Assembly (NCBI RefSeq): GCF_023656745.1
Contig: NZ_JAMOKO010000012.1
Coordinates: 1-64,000 of the forward strand
Direction of reading: 5' to 3'
DNA: 64,000 nt
Origin: Collinsella sp. BG-O-102
Lineage (GTDB): Bacteria; Actinomycetota; Coriobacteriia; Coriobacteriales; Coriobacteriaceae
A program made the position numbers and the translations under genes. Each line of letters starts with the position of its first letter. Position 1 is the first letter of the stretch. This document shows positions 16,854-23,999 of the stretch, one piece after another. The notes beneath the pieces are model-generated. The model searched no databases. It worked only from the letters and a program-made list of their open reading frames with translations, and was not told the origin of the DNA.

Positions 16854-16887
16854 AAACCCCGGCAGTTGCGAAGAGCTGCCGGGGTTT
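16854..16887. terminator. Strong hairpin without an obvious gene
   Basis: AAACCCCGGCAG pairs perfectly with CTGCCGGGGTTT around a ten-base loop, followed by CTGTCGTTTG. It is a good intrinsic terminator, but there is no annotated gene on the plus strand immediately upstream. The palindrome TTTCCGCGGAAA lies next to it. Confidence 0.55.
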
Positions 16888-17024
16888 CTGTCGTTTGTGA
16901 GGCTAAGTCGGTACGCAGCGATCGAGACCTTGAGCCGCAAACCCACCGTGCGCAATGCGTACCGCCGCCAACTTGTGAGCGCAGCAACGCCTTCCCTGCC
17001 AAGCCCCGCGCTATACTCGTCCGC

Positions 17025-18026
17025 ATGGATATCAACGCACGCAACATAGCAACACACGCCGCGGACGCACCAGCAACGGCAGCGCCCACCCCCGTCGTGG
17101 GCCGCTTTGCCCCGTCGCCCTCGGGCCGCATGCACTTGGGCAACGTGTTCAGCTGCCTGTGCTCGTGGCTTTCGGCCCGCAGCCAAGGCGGCAGCATCGT
17201 GCTGCGCATCGAGGACCTGGACGATCGCTGCAAGCGCCCGGAACTTGCCACTCAATTGATTGACGACCTGGCCTGGCTGGGACTGGAGTGGGACGAAGGC
17301 CCCTACTACCAGCACGATCGCCTGGATCTGTACGAGGACGCCCTGCGTCAGCTGCAAGACGCCGGCCTCACCTATCCCTGTTTTTGCACGCGTGCCGAAC
17401 TCCACGCCGCGAGCGCGCCGCACGCGAGCGACGGCACGCCCATCTACCGCGCCGCCTGCCGAGACCTTTCTGCCGAGGAGGTTGCCCGCCGCAGCGCCCT
17501 GCGCGCTCCGGCCACGCGCCTGCGCGTACCCGCCGTCGACGACCTCGCAAACGATGTGATCGAATTCGTGGACCGCACGTATGGAGCCCAATGCGAAGCA
17601 CTCGCCACCGAATGCGGCGACTTTTTGGTGCGCCGCAGCGACGGCGTTTTTGCCTACCAGCTAGCCGTGGTGGTCGACGACGCTGCCATGGGCGTCACCG
17701 AGGTCGTGCGCGGATGCGATCTGCTGGGCTCCACGCCGCGCCAAATCTACCTGCAGCATTTGCTGGAACTTCCCACGCCGCACTACGCGCACATTCCGCT
17801 GCTCATGTCGCCGGATGGCCGCCGCCTTTCCAAGCGCGACCGCGACCTGGACCTGGGCGAGCTCCGCACCCGCTTTGGCGCGCCCGAGGCACTACTGGGC
17901 TGGCTCGCCGGGCAAACAGGCATCGCGCCGGACGCCACACCGCGCTCTGCCGAGCAGCTGGTCGAGCACTTTAGCTGGGATGTTATCCGCACGCATCGGG
18001 AAAACATCACTGTAACGGTCGAGTAG
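17025..18026 (+). CDS. gluQ: Glutamyl-Q tRNA(Asp) synthetase (GluRS-like, GluQ family)
   Basis: This gene encodes a 333-residue class I synthetase core without the anticodon-binding domain, as in GluQ enzymes that attach glutamate to queuosine of tRNA(Asp). The Arg-Phe-Ala-Pro-Ser-Pro-Ser-Gly-Arg-Met-His-Leu-Gly (HIGH-type) motif lies at about 25-37, Leu-Arg-Ile-Glu-Asp-Leu-Asp follows, and Arg-Arg-Leu-Ser-Lys-Arg-Asp (KMSKS-type) lies near 266. The Cys-x-Cys region typical of a zinc site is only partly present (Cys-Phe-Cys-Thr-Arg-Ala). The ATG at 17025 lies about seven bases after a TATACT box and has no ribosome binding site, so the mRNA may be leaderless. An upstream extension to 16740 is not supported. 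Confidence 0.87.
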   Translation: MDINARNIATHAADAPATAAPTPVVGRFAPSPSGRMHLGNVFSCLCSWLSARSQGGSIVLRIEDLDDRCKRPELATQLIDDLAWLGLEWDEGPYYQHDRLDLYEDALRQLQDAGLTYPCFCTRAELHAASAPHASDGTPIYRAACRDLSAEEVARRSALRAPATRLRVPAVDDLANDVIEFVDRTYGAQCEALATECGDFLVRRSDGVFAYQLAVVVDDAAMGVTEVVRGCDLLGSTPRQIYLQHLLELPTPHYAHIPLLMSPDGRRLSKRDRDLDLGELRTRFGAPEALLGWLAGQTGIAPDATPRSAEQLVEHFSWDVIRTHRENITVTVE

Positions 18027-18041
18027 CCAGCCACCCCGCCC

Positions 18042-18767
18042 CTACGCGACATCCCAGGGCTGGAGTTCGTCGCCCAGGCGGACAATACAGTCGTAGAGCA
18101 CGGTGTGGCACTCGGCTGGGTTGGCGTCACGATGAAAATGCCCGTAGTACCAGCGCTTGTAGTCCAGGTGGTCCTCCAGCTCGTCGAAAAACGTGGTGAG
18201 TCGATCGACATCGGGATAATTCCAGCCAGGTGCCGGGTAAAGCGTGGGCGAAAGCATGCGCGTGGAGCAGGTATGGGTGATCACATAGTCGACCTTCCAA
18301 CCCACGCTGTCGAGCTTTGCCCGCGCCTCCTCAAAGTTGCGCTCGTCCGGCAGCTCCTGCGGCCACCAGCTGGAATACGGAATGCGGTATTCCTTATCCA
18401 CGCTCGTGGCGCCGCCCATGGTAAAGATCGTTGAGCCGTCGAGCTCAAAAACCTCACCGCGCGTCAGGCGTCGGATGGGCGAGGTGTCCGACAGACGCTG
18501 CGTCAGGCCGCCGTGCCACAGCTCCATGGGGCGCTCCGACCAGTGATCGAAACGCTCGTGGTTGCCGTCGACAAACAGCACGGTATAGGGGCGCGACTCC
18601 AGCCAGGCGATGTCGGCACATTCCTCGGCAGAGAAATCCCACGGAAAGCCAAAGTCGCCCGCGATGATGAGATAGTCGTCACTTGTCAGACCATCCCCAA
18701 GATCCCAGTCGCGAAGCTTTTGCATGTCGACGCCGCCGTGAATATCGCCCGTCACATAGACCGTCAT
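18042..18767 (-). CDS. Metallophosphoesterase (calcineurin-like)
   Basis: This gene encodes a 241-residue single-domain phosphoesterase. Metal-binding motifs are Thr-Gly-Asp-Ile-His-Gly at the N-terminus, Ala-Gly-Asp-Phe-Gly, Asp-Gly-Asn-His-Glu, and a late Thr-His-Thr followed by Gly-His-Phe-His. The substrate is unknown. The start at 18767 is chosen because the motif begins there; the frame opens at 18803. It converges with gluQ with a gap of only 15 bases. Confidence 0.85.
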   Translation of the reverse strand: MTVYVTGDIHGGVDMQKLRDWDLGDGLTSDDYLIIAGDFGFPWDFSAEECADIAWLESRPYTVLFVDGNHERFDHWSERPMELWHGGLTQRLSDTSPIRRLTRGEVFELDGSTIFTMGGATSVDKEYRIPYSSWWPQELPDERNFEEARAKLDSVGWKVDYVITHTCSTRMLSPTLYPAPGWNYPDVDRLTTFFDELEDHLDYKRWYYGHFHRDANPAECHTVLYDCIVRLGDELQPWDVA

Positions 18768-18852
18768 CGGATCACCACTTCCCTGTAAGTCGCTAGCCCA
18801 CATTCTGCACGATCACTAAGTCAACCGTTCCAGCCCTTCCATCCTTTGGGAC

Positions 18853-19092
18853 CTACCCCTCGCTCTTCCATCCAAACGGGTCAAACACCCAAAAGATCAG
18901 ATCGAGCACGCCGCCGGTCATCGTGGCGCCGGCAAGAGCCATGCAAACATGCAGAAAGCTGGCACTTCGGAGCACGTCGAACGGCCCCAGAACAGCCAGC
19001 AGCGCGACCGCTGCGCCGGCTACGCACAGCGCGAGGCACGGCCCCGCGTCCTTTACGCACTTCTTTGCGAGATGCTTTGCGTTGTCACTCAT
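18853..19092 (-). CDS. Small membrane protein, 79 residues
   Basis: A polar start (Met-Ser-Asp-Asn-Ala-Lys) is followed by two hydrophobic helices (about 14-35 and 45-68) and a short Lys-Ser-Glu-Gly tail. No known family is recognised. The start at 19092 has AAGGAG at good spacing; the longer frame to 19242 is not supported. It may be co-expressed with the phosphoesterase gene about 85 bases downstream. Confidence 0.65.
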   Translation of the reverse strand: MSDNAKHLAKKCVKDAGPCLALCVAGAAVALLAVLGPFDVLRSASFLHVCMALAGATMTGGVLDLIFWVFDPFGWKSEG

Positions 19093-19450
19093 CGGTATCG
19101 AACTCCTTAGAGGGTCGTTGTTCAGACGCATGCCGCCGCGGCAGAGCGGGGCGGCAGGGTAAGTGTCACATGCTGTGCGGACATCAATGGAGAAACCGCC
19201 TGCTCGACCAACCTTTGACGCCGTTTTGCACCGGCACCACATCCCCCGCTATCGAGGTCTAATACTTTTCCCACCGCTACCCAAAAACTCATCCAACGTT
19301 AATCTTGGCTCAAGAATCGCTTAATCTATAACCTGCACTATAGAGTTCGACCAAGGGCGGGGCGGCGCCGCGCAACGCAGGCCGCCGAACGCAACGCTCG
19401 CGCCCGGGCAGATCGCCCGGCGTCGCGCCCATCGAACGAAAGGACAGGTC
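19093..19450. other. Divergent intergenic region upstream of the DUF4342/two-component operon
   Basis: This 358-base stretch separates the small membrane protein gene from the DUF4342 operon. It contains a candidate promoter (19305-19332) and a GC-rich leader of about 110 bases with several short inverted repeats (for example GCCCGGGC). No coding frame is supported. Confidence 0.5.
19305..19332 (+). promoter_or_regulatory. Candidate sigma-70-type promoter of the DUF4342 operon
   Basis: TTGGCT (-35) and TATAAC (-10) are separated by 16 bases, and the transcript would start about 110 bases before the first gene. Confidence 0.45.
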
Positions 19451-19993
19451 ATGGACGACCTCGAAAAAGTTGAAACCATCCGCACCAAGTGCAACGTGAG
19501 CTACACCGATGCCAAAGCCGCGCTCGACGCCGCCGACGGCAACGTTTTGGACGCCATCATTTGGCTCGAGTCGCAAGGCAAGACCCAGACCACGTCGGCG
19601 CACGCCGCCACCGAGTCCGCGCCAGTCGATGAGCCCTCAGCCGAGATGGTCGCCGCGCAGGCCGCCTACGAGAAGTCGAGCGAAAAGACCGACTTCTCCA
19701 AGAAGATGGACAGCGTATGGGAGTACCTCAAAAAGCTCTTCCGCCTGAGCCTGGACACCAAGTTTATCGCCACGCGCCGCGATGCGATCATCCTCAACAT
19801 CCCCATCCTGATCCCCATCATCGCCCTGTTTGCCTGGGGCGCTACGATTTGGCTGATGCTGATTGGCCTGTTCTTTGGCATGCGCTACCGCATCGACAGC
19901 GACGGCGACGTGCCCGGCAGCATCAACAACCTTATGAATCACGCCGCCGATGCCGCGGACGACATCAAGCAAAATCTGAACGACGACAAGTAA
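19451..19993 (+). CDS. DUF4342 (UBA-like) domain membrane protein
   Basis: This gene encodes a 180-residue protein. The N-terminus (about 1-45) is a UBA-like three-helix unit resembling EF-Ts (Val-Ser-Tyr-Thr-Asp-Ala-Lys-Ala-Ala-Leu), typical of DUF4342. A polar linker, a basic amphipathic stretch, one hydrophobic segment (about 118-145) with Pro-Ile-Leu-Ile-Pro-Ile-Ile, and an acidic tail follow. Function is unknown. Its position just ahead of a two-component system suggests a link to envelope stress sensing, which is an inference. AAAGGACAGG lies upstream of the ATG. Confidence 0.78.
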   Translation: MDDLEKVETIRTKCNVSYTDAKAALDAADGNVLDAIIWLESQGKTQTTSAHAATESAPVDEPSAEMVAAQAAYEKSSEKTDFSKKMDSVWEYLKKLFRLSLDTKFIATRRDAIILNIPILIPIIALFAWGATIWLMLIGLFFGMRYRIDSDGDVPGSINNLMNHAADAADDIKQNLNDDK

Positions 19994-20011
19994 TCGCAGA
20001 CGGGGGCACGC

Positions 20012-20791
20012 ATGGCACGGATCCTGATCGTAGAGGACGAGGAGAAAATCGCCCGCTTTGTGACGCTCGAGCTGGAGCACGAGGGCTACCAGGTGGAACA
20101 CGCCGCCGATGGCCGCACCGCCGTGGACCTGGCGCTGGAGCGCAACTACGATCTTATTCTGCTCGATGTGTTGTTGCCGCAGCTCAACGGCATGGAGGTC
20201 CTGCGGCGCGTCCGCAAGCACAAGGATGTGCCGGTGATAATGGTCACCGCGCGCGATGCCGTGATGGACAAGGTGGCCGGGCTCGATGCCGGCGCCGACG
20301 ATTACCTGACCAAGCCGTTTGCGATTGAGGAGCTGTTCGCACGGATCCGCGTGGCGTTGAAGCGCTCGGAGGCCGTGCGGGCGGCTTCGGGCGTTGGCGG
20401 CATCGGGACGGGCGCGGCAGGCGGCACGGGTGTCGGCGCCACCGCGATACCCCCGGTCAGTGACTCGACCCAGGTTTCCGCCTCGCTCTCCCCCGCCACG
20501 CTCGCCGTGGGCTCGGTTGCGCTCGACCCCGACCGCCGCGAAGTCACGGTCGGCGGCTCGCCCATTGCGCTCACGGCCCGCGAGTTCGATGTCCTCGCCC
20601 TGCTTATGGCGCATGCCGAGACCGTGCTCACGCGCGAACGCATCGCGCACGAAGCGCTGGGCTACGAATACATGGGTGACACCAACAACGTCGACGTGCA
20701 CATCGCGCATCTACGCGCCAAGATCGAGGACGCCGGCGGCGTCCGCATCATCCAGACCGTGCGCGGGGTGGGCTATGTCTGCCGCGCGTAA
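20012..20791 (+). CDS. Response regulator, OmpR/PhoB family
   Basis: This gene encodes a 259-residue protein. The receiver domain (1-115) has Val-Glu-Asp-Glu-Glu-Lys, the phosphoacceptor in Leu-Leu-Asp-Val-Leu-Leu-Pro, Val-Thr-Ala-Arg-Asp and Thr-Lys-Pro-Phe. The winged helix at the C-terminus ends in Arg-Gly-Val-Gly-Tyr-Val. Between them is an unusually long linker of about 45 residues rich in Gly, Ala, Thr and Ser. It overlaps the kinase gene by 17 bases, so the two are translationally coupled. Confidence 0.92.
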   Translation: MARILIVEDEEKIARFVTLELEHEGYQVEHAADGRTAVDLALERNYDLILLDVLLPQLNGMEVLRRVRKHKDVPVIMVTARDAVMDKVAGLDAGADDYLTKPFAIEELFARIRVALKRSEAVRAASGVGGIGTGAAGGTGVGATAIPPVSDSTQVSASLSPATLAVGSVALDPDRREVTVGGSPIALTAREFDVLALLMAHAETVLTRERIAHEALGYEYMGDTNNVDVHIAHLRAKIEDAGGVRIIQTVRGVGYVCRA

Positions 20792-22070
20792 CGCCGAGGC
20801 CAAGCGCGTCACCTCCATCGCCCGCGCCATCAACTGGAGCTATATGTGGCGCCGCCTGATGAGCTACGTTTGGCTCGACCTGCTGCTAGTAGTGATTGTG
20901 GCGGCGATCCTTGTCTATGGATACAACCAGACGCTGCCCAACGGCGCGTTTACCGCAGGATGGATCCCCAGCGCCACCGTTCGCGGCATGACGCTGACGC
21001 CCGCGCGCGGCTGGGACCTGACAACGCTCACCTATACCGTCGAGCTTGCGCGTACCACCAAGACTTTCCCCCTCGCGCAGGACCTCGTCACGCTATGGCC
21101 TCTCTACCTTGTCGTTGTGGGTTGGCAGGTCATCAGCGTGCTCAACATGCTCGGCGGCGCCCGCCGCGTGCGCCGCACCATGGCGCCGCTCAACGATCTG
21201 GCCCTGCGCGTGGACGAACTCGGCCGCATGCAACTCGCCGGCGGCAAAATGGAAACACTGGAGCAGGCCATCGAGCGCGCAAGCGTCGACTCGCCGAGCG
21301 TCACCACCGGCGACGCCGACCTGGCAAGCATCGAGGTCGCACTCAACCGCCTGCTGCGCCAGATGCAAGAGGCCAAGCTGCAGCAGATGCGCTTTGTCAA
21401 CGACGCGAGCCACGAGCTGCGCACGCCCATCGCGGTGATTCAGGGCTACGTGAACATGCTCGACCGCTGGGGTAAGGACGACCCGGACGTGCTGGCGGAA
21501 TCCATCGCGTCCCTTAAAGCCGAAAGCGAGCACATGCAAGAGCTTGTGGAGCAGCTGCTGTTTTTGGCACGCGGCGATGCCGGGCGCACGGTCCTGCGGC
21601 GTGCGCATACCAACTTGGCTGCACTGGTCAGCGAGGTATGCGAAGAATCGCAGATGATCGATACCGAGCACACGTATCGGCTGGCTTCTGACGCTGCGCT
21701 TGCCAGCGACCCGCGCTGCGACGCGCCCGTCGACGTGGCGCTCGTGAAGCAGGCTCTGCGCGTGATCGTGCAAAACGCCGCCAAGTACTCGGATGCGGGA
21801 ACGACCGTCACATTTGGCATAACGCCAGATGCGGGCGCGGGCACGATCGACATAAGTGTTGAGGACGAGGGCATCGGCATGAACCAGGAATCCGCAGCTC
21901 ACGCGTTCGAGCGGTTCTACCGTGCCGACAACGCGCGCGATGCCGGCGCACAGGGTTCGGGTCTGGGGCTTGCGATCGCCAAGTGGATCGTCGACAGCCA
22001 CGGCGGCGTCATCGGTGTGACCTCGGTCGAAGGGGTCGGCAGCCGCTTTACGATTCGCCTGCCACGATAG
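20775..22070 (+). CDS. Sensor histidine kinase
   Basis: This gene encodes a 431-residue membrane kinase with two helices (about 30-55 and 115-135) flanking a sensor loop of about 60 residues, and a HAMP-like linker. The dimerisation/phosphoacceptor box is Asp-Ala-Ser-His-Glu-Leu-Arg-Thr-Pro. The catalytic domain has Gln-Asn-Ala-Ala-Lys-Tyr, Glu-Asp-Glu-Gly-Ile-Gly-Met, Phe-Glu-Arg-Phe-Tyr-Arg and Gly-Ser-Gly-Leu-Gly-Leu-Ala. The start at 20775 lies inside the regulator gene. It pairs with the preceding regulator; the signal is unknown. Confidence 0.92.
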   Translation: MSAARNAEAKRVTSIARAINWSYMWRRLMSYVWLDLLLVVIVAAILVYGYNQTLPNGAFTAGWIPSATVRGMTLTPARGWDLTTLTYTVELARTTKTFPLAQDLVTLWPLYLVVVGWQVISVLNMLGGARRVRRTMAPLNDLALRVDELGRMQLAGGKMETLEQAIERASVDSPSVTTGDADLASIEVALNRLLRQMQEAKLQQMRFVNDASHELRTPIAVIQGYVNMLDRWGKDDPDVLAESIASLKAESEHMQELVEQLLFLARGDAGRTVLRRAHTNLAALVSEVCEESQMIDTEHTYRLASDAALASDPRCDAPVDVALVKQALRVIVQNAAKYSDAGTTVTFGITPDAGAGTIDISVEDEGIGMNQESAAHAFERFYRADNARDAGAQGSGLGLAIAKWIVDSHGGVIGVTSVEGVGSRFTIRLPR

Positions 22071-22089
22071 GAAGCCCCTCGGCATAAAT

Positions 22090-22124
22090 AAAGGGATAGG
22101 GCCACGCGACCCTATCCCTTTTTG
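22090..22124. terminator. Bidirectional terminator after the kinase gene
   Basis: AAAGGGATAGGG pairs perfectly with CCCTATCCCTTT around a short loop and is followed by TTTGCC. It lies between the kinase gene and the convergent VOC gene. Confidence 0.85.
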
Positions 22125-22145
22125 CCAGCTATGGCAGCTTGTGCG

Positions 22146-22520
22146 CTACTCGCGGCACAGATGCACGGCGAAACCGGCGAACTCGCGCTTAAAGTACACG
22201 AGCTTGGTACCGCCGTCGGGCAGCAGCACGCGCGACTCCTCGTTGACCTCGAGCCCGCGCTCGGCAAACCACTTCTCGGCCGCATCGATGTCGTTGACAG
22301 CAAAGCCAATGTGGCCCTTGGCGCCACGACCGTTCTGCTTCATGATCTCGACCAGCGAATCGTTAAAGTACGAAACCGGGGTCTCGATAACGGGCAGGCC
22401 CACCATCGTCGAGAACAGCTCCGCGATCTCCAGGGCATCTGCCGGGTCGGTGGCGTTAATGCCCACATGGGCAACGCGCATGCCAAAGAGCTCGACCGGA
22501 TTGGCGTTCTGCTCACTCAT
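22146..22520 (-). CDS. VOC family (glyoxalase/bleomycin resistance fold) protein
   Basis: This gene encodes a 124-residue protein with two beta-alpha-beta-beta-beta modules. The start of each shows a metal-site pattern (Val-Ala-His-Val-Gly-Ile-Asn and Gly-His-Ile-Gly-Phe-Ala-Val), and Tyr-Phe-Lys-Arg and Val-His-Leu-Cys lie near the end. It may be an isomerase or epimerase acting on a sugar acid or similar compound. It lies 11 bases after a PTS IIB gene, so the two are probably one operon. Confidence 0.78.
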   Translation of the reverse strand: MSEQNANPVELFGMRVAHVGINATDPADALEIAELFSTMVGLPVIETPVSYFNDSLVEIMKQNGRGAKGHIGFAVNDIDAAEKWFAERGLEVNEESRVLLPDGGTKLVYFKREFAGFAVHLCRE

Positions 22521-22531
22521 ACAGTCAGCGC

Positions 22532-22819
22532 CTACTGAGCCATGACGTCGAGGACGGCCTTCTCGGCAGCGACGCGGTTCATGCCAGTCATGAAGGGCAC
22601 GCCGCTCACGTACGGGCAGGTGAGGCCCTCGGGGGCAACGGTGGTGGCGATCAGCAGGTCGGCGCCCTCGTCGCAGTAATCCTTGGCCTCGGAGATGGCG
22701 CACTGCACGATCTCGTACTTGTCGGCATAACCGTTGGCGTCGAGCAGAGTAGCGACCTTCTGGGCAACGAGCGTGGAAGTAGCAGCGCCAGCACCGCAAG
22801 CCAAAACGATCTTCTTCAT
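22532..22819 (-). CDS. PTS sugar transporter subunit IIB, galactitol type (orphan)
   Basis: This gene encodes a 95-residue protein with the galactitol-type IIB P-loop Ala-Cys-Gly-Ala-Gly-Ala-Ala-Thr-Ser-Thr, where the Cys (residue 8) is the phosphorylation site. Normally this protein passes phosphate from IIA to the sugar in a IIC channel. No IIA or IIC of this type lies next to it; the only partner is a VOC protein gene. It could serve a IIC elsewhere or have a regulatory role. Confidence 0.85.
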   Translation of the reverse strand: MKKIVLACGAGAATSTLVAQKVATLLDANGYADKYEIVQCAISEAKDYCDEGADLLIATTVAPEGLTCPYVSGVPFMTGMNRVAAEKAVLDVMAQ

Positions 22820-22982
22820 AGGTAATGTCTCCCTTCATGGTTTACTTTAGGTAAGTGTACCGCAGCGAGCGATGGCACTCGGCCTCGATGAGCTTTTATG
22901 CCAGTTTGCTTGCGCGCTGCGTATAATACATCTAGTACGTGTTGTCATACCGCTCGCTTTATGAGCGACTAAGGACCCTAAT

Positions 22983-23606
22983 ATGCCCGATTCCCGCACC
23001 CTCTGGACCGCCGTCGTTATCATCTGCATCGCCGTGTCGGTGTTCTTTAGCGTCAAAAAACGCACCACGTTTAAGCGCCTGCAGCAGCTTATGGCTGCCA
23101 AGCAGTGGGACGAGTTCGATCGTTTGCTCGACGGCAAACTCACCAGCATGCTGTACCCGCGCTACAACCGCGACTACCTGCGTCTGAACTCCTATCTGCT
23201 GCGCGAGGACCACGAGCGCGCCAGCGAGATGTTCGACCTACTGCTGGGACTCAACCTCCCCAAGATGCAGCGCGTCGACTTGGTGATTAAGGCCTTTAAC
23301 TACTATGTTGGCCAGGAGGACCGCAAAAAGTCCAAAGAGCTGTTGCACGAGATCAAGGGCTTTGAGGGCGGTCAGGCCGAGGCAGTTGCGCACGAGTGTC
23401 AGCTGATGTACGACACGATGATCCTCAAGCGCCACAACGACATTCCCGAGCTGGAGCGCATGCTCGAGGATGTCGGCGACGACCCGGTCAAGCGCTGCCG
23501 CTTGGAGTACCTGCTAGCCCTGCAGTACCAGAACAAGGGCGACGAAGCCAAGTTCCAGGAGTTCCTGGAGAAGTCGGGCCAACACTCGATGGCCGTCAAC
23601 GCGTAA
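22983..23606 (+). CDS. Hypothetical membrane-anchored protein with helical repeats
   Basis: The product has 207 residues. One N-terminal membrane helix (about 8-23) is followed by a soluble all-helical region with TPR-like character (regular Leu/Ala/Tyr spacing, and the phrase Leu-Glu-Tyr-Leu-Leu-Ala-Leu-Gln-Tyr-Gln-Asn-Lys-Gly-Asp near the end). No enzyme motif is seen. A role as a scaffold is a guess. It lies just upstream of the tRNA-Leu gene on the same strand. Confidence 0.7.
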   Translation: MPDSRTLWTAVVIICIAVSVFFSVKKRTTFKRLQQLMAAKQWDEFDRLLDGKLTSMLYPRYNRDYLRLNSYLLREDHERASEMFDLLLGLNLPKMQRVDLVIKAFNYYVGQEDRKKSKELLHEIKGFEGGQAEAVAHECQLMYDTMILKRHNDIPELERMLEDVGDDPVKRCRLEYLLALQYQNKGDEAKFQEFLEKSGQHSMAVNA

Positions 23607-23637
23607 CGGACGGCTTGTGCTAGACTTCTAGTCTCAC

Positions 23638-23722
23638 GGGGGCGTGGCGGAATTGGCATACGCAGGAGACTTAAAATCTCTCGCCGCAAGGATTGTGGGT
23701 TCGAGTCCCACCGCCCCTACCA
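23638..23722 (+). tRNA. tRNA-Leu (anticodon UAA)
   Basis: This is an 85-nt class II tRNA with a seven-bp acceptor stem (GGGGGCG with CGCCCCT), an anticodon loop reading CTTAAAA (anticodon TAA), a longer variable arm, a T-loop GGTTCGAGTCC, and an encoded CCA at the 3' end. A terminator hairpin follows. The adjacent downstream DNA is repeat-rich and might be a site of past integration. Confidence 0.93.
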
Positions 23723-23733
23723 TATGGAGCTTT

Positions 23734-23768
23734 CGAGCCCGTGTCCCCAAGGGATGCGGGCTCGTTTC
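23734..23768 (+). terminator. Terminator of tRNA-Leu
   Basis: CGAGCCCG pairs with CGGGCTCG around a loop containing TCCCCAAGGGA, and is followed by TTTCTTTT. Confidence 0.8.
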
Positions 23769-23790
23769 TTTTACACGCCGGCGGGGCTCT

Positions 23791-23859
23791 AAGTTGCGGT
23801 GGAATAGTTCCTGTTTTGGCAGTTTATCAGCCCATTTAGGAACTATTCCACCGCAACTT
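23791..23859. repeat. AAGTTGCGGTGGAATAG palindromic repeat, copy 1
   Basis: A perfect 22-bp inverted repeat (23791-23812 and 23838-23859) surrounds a loop of 25 bases. Other copies lie at 25377-25444 and 32120-32188. The arms read AAGTTGCGGTGGAATAG inward, while the loop differs in each copy. Confidence 0.85.
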
Positions 23860-23872
23860 AGGTTGGTATTTA

Positions 23873-23957
23873 CACATTTTCCGATGGAAAAACGTGGCTG
23901 TCTCGCACATTTTCCGATGGAAAAACGTGGTTGTCTCGCACATTTTCCGATGGAAAC
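23873..23957 (+). repeat. Three 33-bp direct repeats carrying TTTTCC-GAT-GGAAAA palindromes
   Basis: Units begin at 23873, 23906 and 23939 with CACATTTTCCGATGGAAA; the third is cut short. Each contains the near-perfect palindrome TTTTCCGATGGAAAA. The spacing is about three helical turns. A TATACT box at 23971 and the ATPase gene start at 24000 follow, so these are probably operator or activator sites. Confidence 0.8.
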
Positions 23958-23999
23958 GACCAAATGGCCTTATACTAGCCGAGAGGGTTGGGAGGCAAT

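Larger units (their letters stand above)
16510..17024. other. Gene-free stretch with REP, hairpins and gluQ promoter
   Basis: This 515-base stretch contains the upstream region of the DUF2207 gene, a REP unit at 16626-16676, a stem GAGCGAA/TTCGCTC near 16795-16827, a strong terminator-like hairpin at 16854-16887 and the putative gluQ promoter near 17012. No open reading frame with a ribosome binding site is seen. A small RNA is possible but not shown. Confidence 0.5.

Noticed and set aside
16740-17024. 95-residue N-terminal extension of GluQ
   Set aside because: It would read through a terminator hairpin, is Arg/Pro-rich without similarity, and the synthetase fold begins after 17025.
23873-23957. 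Possible small CRISPR array
   Set aside because: The 33-bp units are continuous direct repeats without unique spacers, with a palindrome in each, and no cas gene is near.
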